Below are positions 8,348 to 19,200 of a stretch of 39,918 bases of DNA, in pieces. The stretch lies in the NCBI RefSeq assembly GCF_013464915.1, contig NZ_RAVT01000021.1:1-39918 (forward strand), written 5' to 3'. The DNA is from Stenotrophomonas maltophilia (GTDB lineage: Bacteria; Pseudomonadota; Gammaproteobacteria; Xanthomonadales; Xanthomonadaceae). Position 1 is the first letter of the stretch; each line of letters starts with the position of its first letter. The notes below the pieces were generated by a model, which was not told the origin of the DNA, did not search any database, and was given only the letters and a program-made list of their open reading frames with translations. Made by a program: the position numbers and the translations under genes.

Positions 8348-9094
8348 TTATCCCTGTTTTGCCGCCGGCTGGGCTGAAGACAGCCGCGCCTGGCGGACGA
8401 AGCGCCGCAACAGCTGGCGGGCCAGCGGCGCGGCACTGACCGCACGCTCGATGCTGCGGGCGCAGCCGCCATGGCGGCCGATGCAGTCGGCGCGGGCACG
8501 CACGTAGCCACGCATATGGTGGGTGGCGAACTCTGGATGGAACTGCACGCCCCAGGCCTGGCGGCCCCAGCGGAAGGCGTGGCAGCCGTCCAGCGGCGAA
8601 CGGGCCAGCACCTCGGCCCCGTCGGGCGCGCGCAGCACGGTCTGCAGATGGGTGGCGTGGGCGGCGAAATGCTGCGGCAGGCCCTGGAACAGCGGGTCCT
8701 GCGCGGCCTGCGGCTGCAGTTCCAGTTCGATCGTGCCGGACTCGCGGCCGGCCGGGTTGTAGGCCACCTCACCACCCAGCGCATGCGCCAGCAGCTGATG
8801 GCCGTAGCAGATGCCGAACACCGGCAGGTCGTCGTGGGCGGTCTGGCGCAGCCACGCAGCGCTGCGCTCGCTCCAGTCGGCATGGTCGGTGACGAAGGCC
8901 GCCGAGCCGGTCACCAGCACGCCGGCAAAGGCGTGCGGATCGGGCAGGGCGCCACCGTGCTCGACATCGACCACCACCGTTTCGTGTTCTTCCAGCCCGG
9001 CGGCGACGCGGATCCAGTGCGGAAAGCGCCCGTAGCGGCGCAGCGACGGTACCGGGCGGCCGGTTTCAAGGATCAGGAACGGGGCTGGGTTCAT
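8348..9094 (-). CDS. Class I glutamine amidotransferase (GMP-synthase-like)
   Basis: A 248-residue stand-alone class I (triad) glutamine amidotransferase domain. It would hydrolyse glutamine, or a gamma-glutamyl compound, through Cys96 in FGICYGHQ, with His186 and Glu188 in WGVQFHPEF completing the triad. The N-terminal PFLILETG and the VLVTGSAAFV strand match the GuaA-like family. No ammonia-accepting synthetase partner is nearby, so the substrate cannot be named; PuuD/GatD-like gamma-glutamyl hydrolases are one possibility. Its start lies 29 bp inside the end of the upstream ATPase gene, which suggests co-transcription. Confidence 0.88.
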   Translation of the reverse strand: MNPAPFLILETGRPVPSLRRYGRFPHWIRVAAGLEEHETVVVDVEHGGALPDPHAFAGVLVTGSAAFVTDHADWSERSAAWLRQTAHDDLPVFGICYGHQLLAHALGGEVAYNPAGRESGTIELELQPQAAQDPLFQGLPQHFAAHATHLQTVLRAPDGAEVLARSPLDGCHAFRWGRQAWGVQFHPEFATHHMRGYVRARADCIGRHGGCARSIERAVSAAPLARQLLRRFVRQARLSSAQPAAKQG

Positions 9095-10901
9095 CCGGGG
9101 GCGGCAGGACTGACAGGACTTCCTCGATTGTAGTCAGCCCCTGCGCCACCTTTTCAAGCCCGGCCTGGCGCAGGGTTCGCAGCCCTTCAGTCCGCGCGGC
9201 GCGGGTGAAACCGGCCAGATCCATGTCGGCGCGGATCTGCCCGCGCAGCCGCGAACCCAATGGCAGCAACTCATACAGGCCGATACGGCCGAGGAATCCG
9301 GTGCGCCGGCACTCCAGGCAACCGACCGGCCGACAGGGCGTGGCGGCATCTGGATATGCAGCATGGCTATCAGCCAGCACCGCCCAATCGGCCGGGCCGA
9401 GGATGTGCGGCTGCTTGCAGTGCGGGCACAGCGTGCGGACGAGGCGCTGGGCGAGGATGCCGTTGAGGGTGCTGGCCAGCAGGTAATGCGGCACGCCCAG
9501 GTCGAGCAGGCGGGTGACCGCCGATGGCGCGTCGTTGGTGTGCAGGGTGGACAGCACCAGGTGGCCGGTCAACGAGGCCTGCACCGCCATCTGCGCGGTC
9601 TCCAGGTCGCGGATCTCGCCGATCATGATGATGTCCGGGTCCTGCCGCAGCAGGGTGCGCACGCCGCTGGCGAAGTCCAGGTCGATGTTGGTCTGCACCT
9701 GCATCTGGTTGAACTCGGGCGCGATCATTTCGATCGGGTCTTCCACCGTGCACACGTTCACGTCCGGCGTGGCCAGCCGCTTCAGTGTGGAATACAGGGT
9801 GGTGGTCTTGCCCGAGCCGGTCGGGCCGGTGACCAGCACGATGCCGTGCGGGCGCTCGACCAGCGCATTCCAGCCGGCGGCCTCCTGCGGGCTGAAACCG
9901 AGCTGGTCGATGCTCTTGAAGGCCGCGTCCGGATCGAAGATGCGCATCACGCACTTCTCGCCGAAGGCGGTGGGCATGGTCGACAGGCGCATTTCGACCT
10001 CGCGGCCACCCGGCGAGCGGGTCTTGATGCGGCCGTCCTGCGGGCGCCGGCGTTCGGCCAGGTCCATGCGGCCCAGCACCTTGATGCGGCTGACCACCGC
10101 GGTCATCACCGCCGGCGGCACTTCGAACACCTTGTGCAGCACGCCGTCGATGCGGAAGCGCATGCGCCCCATCTCGCGGCGCGGCTCCAGGTGGATGTCC
10201 GAGGCGCGCTGCTCGTAGGCGTACTGCAGCAGCCAGTCGACGATATGCACGATGTGCTGGTCGTCAGCGTTGACGTCGCCGGTGCGCCCCAGCTCGACCA
10301 GCTGCTCGAAGCTGGGCAGGGTGGTGCTGGCCTCGCCGCGCACATCGCCACGGGCGCCGCGCACCGAGCGGGTCACCCCGTAGAACTCCATGGTGTAGCG
10401 GTGCAGGTCCAGCGGATTGACCACCGCCAGCTCGATGCGGCGGCGGGTCAGGTGCTGCAGGTCGCGGCGCCATTCCTGCACCAGCGGCTCGCTGGTGGCC
10501 ACCAGCACGCGCTCGGCATCCACCGCCAGTGGCAGGAAGCGGTGGCGGCGGGCGTAGGCATGCGACACCAGCGCGGTGACCGCGGCGACGTCCACCCGGG
10601 TCGGGTCGATGCGCAGGTAGCGGCTGCCGGTGCGCTGCGCCAGCCACTCGGTCAGGCGTTCCAGGGTCAGTTCGCCGCCGCCGGTGGCGGCCAGCTTGAG
10701 GTTGGACAGCAGTACCAGCGGATGCACTTCACTGGCGTTGCGCGCGCCCTGTGCGGAAAACCGCATGCGCTCGCGGTCCTGCTCGGCCACCAGTCCATCG
10801 GCGGCCAGGGCCGCGGCAATCTGCTCGAAATGCAGCCGTCCCCAGGGCAGCGCGACGCCGCCCGCCTCGCCGGACGTGCCTGCCGGCAGCCGATGCTCCA
10901 T
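9066..10901 (-). CDS. Orphan GspE/PilB-family secretion ATPase
   Basis: A 611-residue ATPase of the type II secretion/type IV pilus assembly class. An N-terminal GspE-N/MshEN-like region (about 1-190) precedes the catalytic core. The Walker A motif GPTGSGKTT has its lysine at about residue 365. The Asp box ([10 protein letters not shown]), Walker B-like [12 protein letters not shown] and His box [16 protein letters not shown] are all intact. A four-cysteine zinc motif (CPHC, then CLEC) follows, as in GspE/PilB. The ATG is backed by GGGAGGAG. No pilin, platform protein or secretin gene is nearby, so it must work with proteins encoded elsewhere or has another role. It is divergent from glyQ. 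Confidence 0.9.
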   Translation of the reverse strand: MEHRLPAGTSGEAGGVALPWGRLHFEQIAAALAADGLVAEQDRERMRFSAQGARNASEVHPLVLLSNLKLAATGGGELTLERLTEWLAQRTGSRYLRIDPTRVDVAAVTALVSHAYARRHRFLPLAVDAERVLVATSEPLVQEWRRDLQHLTRRRIELAVVNPLDLHRYTMEFYGVTRSVRGARGDVRGEASTTLPSFEQLVELGRTGDVNADDQHIVHIVDWLLQYAYEQRASDIHLEPRREMGRMRFRIDGVLHKVFEVPPAVMTAVVSRIKVLGRMDLAERRRPQDGRIKTRSPGGREVEMRLSTMPTAFGEKCVMRIFDPDAAFKSIDQLGFSPQEAAGWNALVERPHGIVLVTGPTGSGKTTTLYSTLKRLATPDVNVCTVEDPIEMIAPEFNQMQVQTNIDLDFASGVRTLLRQDPDIIMIGEIRDLETAQMAVQASLTGHLVLSTLHTNDAPSAVTRLLDLGVPHYLLASTLNGILAQRLVRTLCPHCKQPHILGPADWAVLADSHAAYPDAATPCRPVGCLECRRTGFLGRIGLYELLPLGSRLRGQIRADMDLAGFTRAARTEGLRTLRQAGLEKVAQGLTTIEEVLSVLPPPDEPSPVPDP

Positions 10902-10945
10902 CTGCCTGCTCCTCCCGGGTACGGAATGCCCCGCAGGTCGGCCGT

Positions 10946-10951
10946 TATACT
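10946..10951 (+). promoter_or_regulatory. Probable -10 box of glyQS
   Basis: TATACT (5/6 match to consensus) lies 33 bases before the glyQ ATG in the divergent gap between the ATPase gene and glyQ. The match at -35 is weak. The predicted leader is about 27 nt, too short for a T-box or other leader control. Confidence 0.5.
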
Positions 10952-10984
10952 AGCGCACCCCCTTGCCGGCCAAGACTCGTACGC

Positions 10985-11896
10985 ATGTCCGCGACCCCGA
11001 CCGTTCCGATCACCTTCCAGGGCCTGATCCAGACCCTGAACCAGTTCTGGGCCCAGCAGGGCTGCGTGCTCATCCAGCCGCTCGACCTGGAGGTGGGCGC
11101 CGGTACCTTCCACCCGGCCACCTTCCTGCGTGCGATCGGTCCGGAAGGCTGGAACGCGGCCTACGTGCAGCCGTCGCGCCGCCCGACCGACGGCCGCTAC
11201 GGCGAGAACCCGAACCGCCTGCAGCGCTACTACCAGTACCAGGTGGCGATGAAGCCGGCGCCGGACAACATCCAGCAGCTGTACCTGGATTCGCTGAAGG
11301 CGCTGGGCATCGACCCGCTGGTGCATGACCTGCGTTTCGTCGAGGACAACTGGGAATCGCCGACGCTGGGCGCCTGGGGCCTGGGCTGGGAAGTCTGGCT
11401 CAACGGCATGGAGGTGACCCAGTTCACCTACTTCCAGCAGGCCGGTGGCCTGGAGTGCCGTCCGGTGCTGGGTGAGATCACCTATGGTCTCGAGCGCCTG
11501 TGCATGTACCTGCAGAACTGCGACAACGTCTACGACCTGGTCTGGACCTACGGCCCGGACGGCCAGCCGGTGACTTACGGCGACGTCTACCACCAGAACG
11601 AGGTGGAGCAGAGCACCTACAACTTCGAATACGCCGACGTGGAAGAACTGTTCCACCGTTTCGATGCCTGCGAGCGCGAGGCGCAGAAGCTGGTGGAAGT
11701 GAACCTGCCGCTGCCGGCCTACGAACAGGTGATGAAGGCCAGCCACACCTTCAACCTGCTCGATGCACGTCGCGCGATCAGCGTGACCGAGCGCCAGCGC
11801 TACATCCTGCGCGTGCGCGCGCTGGCCCAGGCGGTGGCCAAGGCCTACTACGAGCAGCGCGAGAAGCTGGGCTTCCCGGGCGCGAAGAAGGCCTGA
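10985..11896 (+). CDS. glyQ: Glycyl-tRNA synthetase alpha subunit
   Basis: A 303-residue alpha subunit of the bacterial alpha2beta2 glycyl-tRNA synthetase. It carries the class II catalytic domain that activates glycine and charges tRNA-Gly. Highly conserved blocks are visible throughout: [49 protein letters not shown] and [14 protein letters not shown]. The ATG at 10985 gives the usual N-terminus; the open frame continues upstream but that part is unrelated sequence antisense to the ATPase gene. glyS follows after 77 bp, and the two are surely one operon. Confidence 0.97.
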   Translation: MSATPTVPITFQGLIQTLNQFWAQQGCVLIQPLDLEVGAGTFHPATFLRAIGPEGWNAAYVQPSRRPTDGRYGENPNRLQRYYQYQVAMKPAPDNIQQLYLDSLKALGIDPLVHDLRFVEDNWESPTLGAWGLGWEVWLNGMEVTQFTYFQQAGGLECRPVLGEITYGLERLCMYLQNCDNVYDLVWTYGPDGQPVTYGDVYHQNEVEQSTYNFEYADVEELFHRFDACEREAQKLVEVNLPLPAYEQVMKASHTFNLLDARRAISVTERQRYILRVRALAQAVAKAYYEQREKLGFPGAKKA

Positions 11897-11973
11897 CGGC
11901 CGCTCCCTCCCTCTCTCAACTTCCGGGGCGCCGGACGCGTTGCGCGCTGCGCCCCCACCACAGGATCGAACCG

Positions 11974-14148
11974 ATGAGCCAATTGTCCCCCCTGCTGATC
12001 GAACTGGGCACCGAAGAGCTGCCGGTCAAGGCGCTGCCGGGCCTGGCCCAGGCGTTCTTCGACGGTGTCGTCGAAGGCCTGCGCAAGCGCGGCGTCGCGC
12101 TGGAACCGGGCGATGCACGCCCGCTGTCGACCCCGCGCCGACTGGCCGTGCTGCTGCCGGGCGTCGGCCTGGAACAACCGGAACAGCACAGCGAAGTGCT
12201 GGGCCCGTACCTGAACATCGCACTGGACGCCGAAGGCCAGCCGACCAAGGCGTTGCAGGGTTTCGCCGCCAAGGCCGGGATCGACTGGACCGCGCTGGAA
12301 AAGACCACCGACAACAAGGGTGAGCGCTTCGTGCACCGTGCGGTGACCCCGGGCGCGAGCACCGCCAGCCTGCTGCCGGAGATCCTGCGCGAGGCGATCG
12401 CGGCGATGCCGATTCCCAAGCCGATGCGCTGGGGCGACCACGCCTGGGGCTTCGCCCGCCCGGCGCACTGGCTGGTGCTGCTGCACGGCGCCAACGTGGT
12501 CGAAGCCGAACTGTTCGGCCTGCAGGCTGGCCGCGTGAGCCGTGGCCACCGCTTCCACCACGACCAGACCGTGTCGCTGGCGCAGCCGCAGGACTACGTT
12601 GAAGCGCTGCGCGCTGCGTTCGTGCTGGTCGACCCGAGCGAGCGCCGCGCGCGCATCGTCGCCGAGGTCGAGGCTGCCGCGGCCAAGGCCGGTGGCAGCG
12701 CCCGCATCACCGACGACAACCTGGAGCAGGTGGTGAACCTGGTCGAGTGGCCGTCGGCGGTGCTGTGCAGCTTCGAGCGCGCGTTCCTGGCGGTGCCGCA
12801 GGAAGCGCTGATCGAGACGATGGAGATCAACCAGAAGTTCTTCCCGGTGCTGGATGCCGCAGGCACGCTGACCGAGAAGTTCATCGGCATCGCCAACATC
12901 GAATCGAAGGACGTGGCCGAAGTGGCCAAGGGCTACGAGCGCGTGATCCGCCCGCGCTTCGCCGATGCCAAGTTCTTCTTCGACGAGGACCTGAAGCAGG
13001 GCCTGGCGTCGATGGGCGACGGCCTGAAGACGGTGACCTACCAGGCCAAGCTGGGCAGCGTGGCCGACAAGGTGGCGCGCGTGGCTGCACTGGCCGAAGT
13101 GATCGCGCCGCAGGTCGGCGCCGATCCGGCGCAGGCCAGGCGGGCTGCCGAGCTGGCCAAGAACGACCTGCAGTCGCGCATGGTCAACGAATTCCCGGAA
13201 CTGCAGGGCATCGCCGGCCGCCACTACGCCGTGGCTGGTGGTGAACCGGCCGACGTGGCGCTGGCCATCGACGAGGCCTATCAGCCGCGCTTCGGCGGCG
13301 ATGACATCGCGCTGTCGCCGCTGGGCAAGGTGCTGGCCATTGCTGAACGCGTGGACACCCTGGCCGGCGGTTTCGCCGCGGGCCTGAAGCCGACCGGCAA
13401 CAAGGATCCGTTCGCCCTGCGCCGCAACGCGCTGGGCCTGGCCCGCACGATCATCGAAAGCGGCTTCGAGCTGGACCTCAAGGCCCTGCTTGCAGAAGCT
13501 CTCGAATCCGTCCATCGTCAGGGGGAGGCGCGCGCTGTTGAAAGCACGGTCCAGAAGATGAAGCGGCTGGATGCATCGGGAATCGATACGAAATCTGCCA
13601 AAGTTGAGTTTCTGAACGTTGATGTAGAAGGCGTTGGACGGGAGCTGTACGACTTCATCCTCGACCGCCTGAAGGGCTACTACGCCGACAAGGGGGTGCC
13701 GGCCACGCACTTCAACGCCGTGGCCGAGCTGAAGCCGGCCTCGCTGTACGACTTCGACCGCCGCCTGGATGCGATCGGCACCTTCGCCGCGCTGCCGGAA
13801 GCCGAAGCGCTGGCTGCGGCCAACAAGCGCATCCGCAACATCCTGCGCAAGGCCGAGGGCGACATTCCGGGCCAGATCGACCCGGCGCGGCTGCAGGAAG
13901 ACGCCGAGCGCGCGCTGGCCGAAGCGGTCACCGCGGCCATCGACGACACCGGCGCCAGCCTGCAGCACAAGGACTACGTGGCTGTGCTGGCGCGCCTGGC
14001 GCGCCTGCGCCCGCAGGTCGACGCGTTCTTCGATGGCGTGATGGTCAATGCGGAAGATCCGGCGCTGCGTGGCAACCGCCTGGCGCTGCTGACGATGCTG
14101 GGCGAGCGCCTGGGCAAGGTGGCGGCGATCGAGCACCTGTCGAGCTGA
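11974..14148 (+). CDS. glyS: Glycyl-tRNA synthetase beta subunit
   Basis: A 724-residue beta subunit of glycyl-tRNA synthetase, which binds tRNA-Gly and supports aminoacylation by the alpha subunit. Recognisable parts include [15 protein letters not shown] at the N-terminus, [16 protein letters not shown] sequence near residue 50, and the C-terminal anticodon-binding region with [21 protein letters not shown] eight bases upstream supports the ATG at 11974. The protein is about 35 residues longer than E. coli GlyS (689). By recalled alignment most of the excess lies at about residues 508-557, encoded by 13495-13643, where G+C falls to about 47% (13561-13620) and codons such as AAA, GTT, GTA and GGA appear, unlike the flanks. 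See findings. Confidence 0.96.
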   Translation: MSQLSPLLIELGTEELPVKALPGLAQAFFDGVVEGLRKRGVALEPGDARPLSTPRRLAVLLPGVGLEQPEQHSEVLGPYLNIALDAEGQPTKALQGFAAKAGIDWTALEKTTDNKGERFVHRAVTPGASTASLLPEILREAIAAMPIPKPMRWGDHAWGFARPAHWLVLLHGANVVEAELFGLQAGRVSRGHRFHHDQTVSLAQPQDYVEALRAAFVLVDPSERRARIVAEVEAAAAKAGGSARITDDNLEQVVNLVEWPSAVLCSFERAFLAVPQEALIETMEINQKFFPVLDAAGTLTEKFIGIANIESKDVAEVAKGYERVIRPRFADAKFFFDEDLKQGLASMGDGLKTVTYQAKLGSVADKVARVAALAEVIAPQVGADPAQARRAAELAKNDLQSRMVNEFPELQGIAGRHYAVAGGEPADVALAIDEAYQPRFGGDDIALSPLGKVLAIAERVDTLAGGFAAGLKPTGNKDPFALRRNALGLARTIIESGFELDLKALLAEALESVHRQGEARAVESTVQKMKRLDASGIDTKSAKVEFLNVDVEGVGRELYDFILDRLKGYYADKGVPATHFNAVAELKPASLYDFDRRLDAIGTFAALPEAEALAAANKRIRNILRKAEGDIPGQIDPARLQEDAERALAEAVTAAIDDTGASLQHKDYVAVLARLARLRPQVDAFFDGVMVNAEDPALRGNRLALLTMLGERLGKVAAIEHLSS

Positions 14149-14159
14149 CGCTCGTATCG

Positions 14160-14236
14160 GTAGTGCCGGCCGCTGGCCGGCGTTGCCACCGCGCATCGAA
14201 TCGATGTGTGGGTTGCCGGCCAGCGGCCGGCATTAC
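14160..14236. repeat. Inverted pair of SMAG REP elements
   Basis: A GTAG-headed GCCGGCC-type REP (14160-14182) and its reversed partner (14214-14236, ending TTAC) are separated by 31 bp. They form a large imperfect dyad downstream of glyS, typical of a REP doublet (REPIN). Confidence 0.9.
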
Positions 14237-14270
14237 CGGAACATCGTCGATGGATGTCCATCGGGGTCAT

Positions 14271-14296
14271 TGCCGGCATCGCGCACGATGCCGGCA
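14271..14296. terminator. 11-bp perfect hairpin after glyS
   Basis: TGCCGGCATCG (14271-14281) and CGATGCCGGCA (14286-14296) form a perfect stem with a four-base CGCA loop. There is no T-run, so it may be a processing or stabilising hairpin for the glyQS message rather than a classical terminator. Confidence 0.55.
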
Positions 14297-14403
14297 TCCT
14301 CGCCTGCGATCGCGACGATCACCACAAAGGCGCGTATTTTGACCGCCACTTAACAACCGATCCCCAATGACGTGATGCATTTCGCATCGTCACCTCCGGT
14401 CGG

Positions 14404-14409
14404 TATGCT
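14404..14409 (+). promoter_or_regulatory. Candidate -10 box giving a leaderless tamA mRNA
   Basis: TATGCT ends seven bases before the ATG at 14417, so transcription would begin at the start codon. No Shine-Dalgarno sequence is visible upstream of either this ATG or the alternative at 14405. The spacing mirrors that seen at hemH and the aldehyde dehydrogenase gene. Confidence 0.35.
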
Positions 14410-14416
14410 GTGCCGC

Positions 14417-16201
14417 ATGCAGCCAAAGAAATACGCCCTGCCGCTGATGGTCCTGTCGCTGGCCGCCACCTCCGTGGCCCACGCGCGCGGCACCATCGAC
14501 AAGGTGGACATCAAGGGATTGGACAAGGGCGACGACGCCGCGATCATCGAGAACATCCAGGAATCGCTGTCGCTGTACGACACGATCGGCAAGGAGCAGG
14601 GCGAGTCGCGCCTGGAATACCTGCTGTCACAGGCCGAGCGGCAGACCCGCCAGGCGCTGGAACCGTTCGGGTATTACAACCCGGTGATCAAGGTCGAGGC
14701 GCCGCGCGTGGACGAGCACGTGCGTGTGCTGATCCATGTCGACAAGGGCACGCCGGTGACCGTCCGCCGCGAGCACATCGACATCACCGGCCCGGCGATG
14801 TACGACCAGTACCTGCAGGACGACCTGGCCGCGTTCAAGCCGCGCAAGGGCCAGCGTTTCGAGCATACCCAGTACGAAGCCAGCAAGATCACCGTCACCC
14901 GCCGCCTGGCCGAACGTGGCTACTTCGACGCCGACTACACCCAGCGCCAGGTGCAGATCACCCGTGCCGACAATGCCGCCGACATCGATCTGACCTGGGA
15001 CAGCGGCCGGCGCTACAACATGGGCCCGGTGCGTTTCGAGCAGGACTACTTCGTCGACAAGCTGTTCGACCCGCTGGTGTACTGGGAACAGGGCAGCTAT
15101 TTCCACGAGGGCAAGCTGGACCGGCTGCGCGAGTCGCTGACCAAGCTGGACTACTTCAGCGTGATCGACATCCAGCCGCGGCCGGACCAGGCCGATGCCA
15201 ACGGCGAGGTGCCGGTGGATGTGAAGCTGACCCGCGCCAAGCGCACCATCTACACCGCCGGCCTGAGCTACGGCAGCGAGAGCGGCCCGGGTGTGCGCGG
15301 TGGCATCGAGCGGCGGTTCCTGAACAACCGCGGCCACAAGATGAACACGCAGCTGGACTATGCGCAGAAGCGCAAGAGCCTGGTGACCAGCTACCGCATT
15401 CCGGCCTTCAACTGGCTCGATGGCTGGTACACCTTCGCTGCCAGCGCCTACGACGAGCAGACCGACTACATCGACCTGCGCAACTTCAAGCTGATTGCCA
15501 GCCGCAGCGGTGAGATCAACGAGCACTGGACCGCGATCGCCTCGATCAACGCACTGCGCGAGCGTTGGCGCTATGCATCCGGCACAGAATTCACCGATGC
15601 GGTCTACAACACCTCGACGCTGGTCTACCCGCAGATGGTTGCCGACTACGTCAACGTCGATGACGAGCTGTTCCCGCGCAAGGGCATCAGCGGTACTGCG
15701 ACGATGCGTGCCGGTGTTGAGGGTGCTGGCTCGGACACCAGCTTCGTACAGGCCAACGCCGTGCTGCGCTGGTACATCCCGGTGGGTGAAAGCAACCGCC
15801 TGATCCTGCGTGGCGAGGGTGGCACCACCTGGACCAGCGACCTGGTGGCGATGCCACCGAGCCTGCGCTACTTCGCCGGCGGTGACCGCAGCATCCGTGG
15901 CTATGCCTACCGCGAAGTGGGGCCGCGCACGCCGGCACCGGACAAATACGCGCTGGGCGCCAAGAACCTGGTGATCGGCTCGGCCGAGTACGAGCACTAC
16001 TTCAATGGCGGCCCGTGGGGGGCGGCGGTGTTCGTCGATACCGGCAGCGCCTTTGACAACACCATCGACCTGCATACCGGTGTCGGCTTCGGCGTGCGCT
16101 GGAAATCGCCGGTGGGCCCGGTGCGCGTGGATATCGCGCATGGCCTGAACAACCCGGATTCGCAGTTCCAGCTGTACCTGAACATCGGAGCGGACCTGTG
16201 A
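14417..16201 (+). CDS. tamA: Translocation and assembly module protein TamA
   Basis: A 594-residue Omp85-family outer-membrane protein that works with TamB in outer-membrane protein assembly and lipid transport. A signal peptide (MQPKKYALPLMVLSLAATSV, cut after AHA at about 23) leads to about three POTRA-like periplasmic domains (roughly 24-270). A C-terminal beta-barrel follows, with the conserved Omp85 loop-6 motif RGY at 494-496, inside GGDRSIRGYAYR. The start at 14417 is chosen because it leaves a clean signal peptide; in-frame ATGs at 14372 and 14405 would add non-signal sequence. The last codons overlap the tamB start (GTGA), so the two are coupled. Confidence 0.92.
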   Translation: MQPKKYALPLMVLSLAATSVAHARGTIDKVDIKGLDKGDDAAIIENIQESLSLYDTIGKEQGESRLEYLLSQAERQTRQALEPFGYYNPVIKVEAPRVDEHVRVLIHVDKGTPVTVRREHIDITGPAMYDQYLQDDLAAFKPRKGQRFEHTQYEASKITVTRRLAERGYFDADYTQRQVQITRADNAADIDLTWDSGRRYNMGPVRFEQDYFVDKLFDPLVYWEQGSYFHEGKLDRLRESLTKLDYFSVIDIQPRPDQADANGEVPVDVKLTRAKRTIYTAGLSYGSESGPGVRGGIERRFLNNRGHKMNTQLDYAQKRKSLVTSYRIPAFNWLDGWYTFAASAYDEQTDYIDLRNFKLIASRSGEINEHWTAIASINALRERWRYASGTEFTDAVYNTSTLVYPQMVADYVNVDDELFPRKGISGTATMRAGVEGAGSDTSFVQANAVLRWYIPVGESNRLILRGEGGTTWTSDLVAMPPSLRYFAGGDRSIRGYAYREVGPRTPAPDKYALGAKNLVIGSAEYEHYFNGGPWGAAVFVDTGSAFDNTIDLHTGVGFGVRWKSPVGPVRVDIAHGLNNPDSQFQLYLNIGADL

Positions 16202-19200
16202 GCACGCCCGCACCGATCCCGAACACGCCGCCGCCGCGCGTGCGCTTCTACCGCCGCCGCCGCTTCTGGGCCTGGTCGGGTGCAGGCGTACTGGGCCTGG
16301 TGCTGCTGGCCCTGCTGGCGGTGTACTGGCTGCTGCAGACCGTGGCCGGTCGTGATGTGCTGCTGGCGCAGGTGGTGGCGCGGCTGCCGGTGGGCGCCAG
16401 CTTCACCTGGGACAAGGTGGACGGCCCGGTGGCCGGCCCGCTGACCCTGTACAACGTCGACTTCCGCTACGACGACATCCATTTCCATGCAGAACGCGCG
16501 CACCTGGAGCCGGACCTGCGCCCGCTGCTGGGCCGCAAGCTGCTGCTGGACAAGCTGGAGCTGACCAACGCGACGTTGAACCTGGCCAAGAGTGACGAGC
16601 CGTTCAAGCTGCCGTCGTGGCCGGATTCGCTGCCGCAGATCGAGATGCCGCTGGCGATCCAGGCAGACGCCATCGCCATCGATGGCTTCCGCATCAGCCA
16701 GGCCAACGAGCCGGTGATCGACATCAGCCGCGTGCGCGGTGGCATCGAGATCGCCAACGGCGAGTTCCAGGCGCACAAGCTGGTGGTGGACAGCGACATG
16801 GGCAACTTCACCGCCCAGGGCCGCTACATCCCGGCCAAGGACTACGACACCGACGTGACCGTCACCGCGGTGCTGCCGGCCCCGCGTGGCCGTACCGCCG
16901 CGACGCTTGGTCTGGTCGCGCGCGGTGACCTGTCGCACATGGAAGTGGCGGTAGCGGGACGTGCGCCGAAGCCGCTGCACACCATGCTGGTGTTCGATGG
17001 CCGCACCGATCCGAGCTGGAATGCCAGCATCCGCAGTGACGAACTGGATCTGGCGCTGCTGTCGCCAGCACTGGCCAGCTCGGCGATCGCGCCGCTGGCG
17101 CTGGACTTCACCGCTGCCGGCAAGGGCGGCAACGCCAACCTGCGCGGCAAGGTGAAGCAGGGCGATCAGGAACTGGAACTGGCACCGTCGGTGGTGTCGT
17201 TGCAGGACCAGGTGCTGAAGGTCTCACCGCTGCTGGTGAAGGGCCTTGGTGGCGAAGCACGGCTGGAGGGCACCGCCGACTTCAGCCAGGAAGACCAGCA
17301 GAAGCTCAACTTCTCGGTGGTCGCCCATGATCTTACCTACGTGCCGGCGGCCGATCCGAATACGGCCGGCAGCGCACCGGTGCCGGTGACCCTGAAGGAA
17401 GCGCGCTTCGGGTTGGCGGGTACGCTCAAGGCCTGGGCGGCGATCGGCCGCGCCGAGGTCGAGCGTGATGCGCAGAAGGCGCAGCTTCGCTTTGACGTGC
17501 GCGGCAACGACCAGGCCGCGTCGATCCACCAGCTGCAGGCGCAGACCCCGGGTGGGCAGCTGCAGGTGGAAGGCCAGGTGGCGTGGGCGCCGCAGCTGGA
17601 CTGGGATGCCAAGGCCACGCTGAAGGACTTCGACCCCGGCTATTTCGTGCCCGGCTGGAATGGCCGCCTGTCCGGCAACCTGGCCTCCAGGGGCCGCCAG
17701 CTGCCGCCGCCGGCAAACGCACCGCCGGGTACCGCCGGCGCGCTGGAAGCCACGGTCGATCTGCCGTCGCTGAAGGGCATGCTGCGCCAGCGCAACCTCG
17801 ACGCACAGGGCAAGTTCGCCCTGCAGGGCGAGCAGGGCCAGGGTGACCTGAAGCTGTCGCTGGGCAGCAGCCGGGTGACGGCGTCGGGCAAGGTCGGCGA
17901 CCGCCTCGACATCGATGCGCGTTTCGAACCGCTGCAGCTGAGCGATCTGCTGCCGGGCGCCGATGGCGGCCTGCGCGGCCAGGTACAGGTGAAGGGCCCG
18001 CGCGATGCGCCGGATATCACTGCCGACCTGGTCGGCAACAACCTCAACTGGGATGGCTACGGCGCCGAGAGCGTGAGCATCAAGGGCCACCTGCCGTGGC
18101 GCGGCGACAGCGGCACGCTGGCGGTGCAGGGCCAGCAGGTCAATGCCGGCGTGCTGCTGGAACGCTTGAACGTGGATGCGCAGGGCAGTGTCTCCAATCT
18201 GCGCCTGGCGGCGCAGACCCGCAACGAGATGGGCGCGGTCGAGCTGCAGGGCAGCGTGCGCCAGCAGGGCACGCAGTGGCGCGGCGAGCTGGCGTCGCTG
18301 CGCATCGCGCCGGTGAAGGGTGATGCCTGGTCGCTTCGCGCACCGGCGGCGTTCGCGATCAACGGCAGCAGCTACACGCTGTCCGAAGCCTGCCTGGCCG
18401 CGGCCAGCAGCGGCGCACTGTGCGCACAGGCCAACTGGCCGCGCGAGGGCCTGGTGGTGCGCAGTGATGCGTTGCCGTTGGCGCTGGTGCAGCCGTGGTT
18501 GCCGCCGCAGTCCGGTCGCCGCATCTACCTGCGCGGCGATGTCAGCCTGGACGCGCAGATCCGCCCGCGCGGCAACGCCTGGGAAGGCCACGTGGAAGTG
18601 CGCTCGAAGGAAGGCGGTGTGCGCCTGGGCGAGAACCGCAACACCGTGGGCGATGCCACCCGTGGCGAGCTGGTGCGTTATGACCAGTTCTCGCTGAAGC
18701 TCGACATGACTCCGGCCAGCATCAAGGGCTACCTGGGCATGGGCTTCCAGGGCAACGGCTTCGTCGACGCGAAGATGCAGACCGGTTGGGAAGCCAGTGC
18801 GCCGCTGAACGGCGAGCTCTACCTCAACATGTCGCGGCTGTACTGGCTGGAGCTGTTCTCGCCGGACATCGTGCGCCCGACCGGCCTGATCGAAGGCCAC
18901 GTCAGCCTGCGCGGCACGCGCGGCCAGCCGTCGCTGGGCGGCGACGCGCAGTTGAGCAACTTCAAGGGCGAATTCCCCGCGCTGGGCCTGACCTTCGACC
19001 AGGGCAAGGGCAGCTTCGTGGCCCAGCCCGACGGTTCGGCCAAGATCACCGCGCAGGCCAACTCGGGCCAGGGCACGCTGTACGTGGATGGTGGCCTGTC
19101 CTGGTTCGGCGATGCACAGCCGCTGCAGCTGAAGATCCACGGCGAGAACGTGCTGCTGTCCAACACCAGCGAGCTGCGCATCGTCGCCAATCCCAACCTC

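Noticed and set aside
11848..14196. A 782-codon minus-strand frame opposite glyS
   Set aside because: Opposite an essential, well-recognised gene and without recognisable domains; GC-bias artefact.
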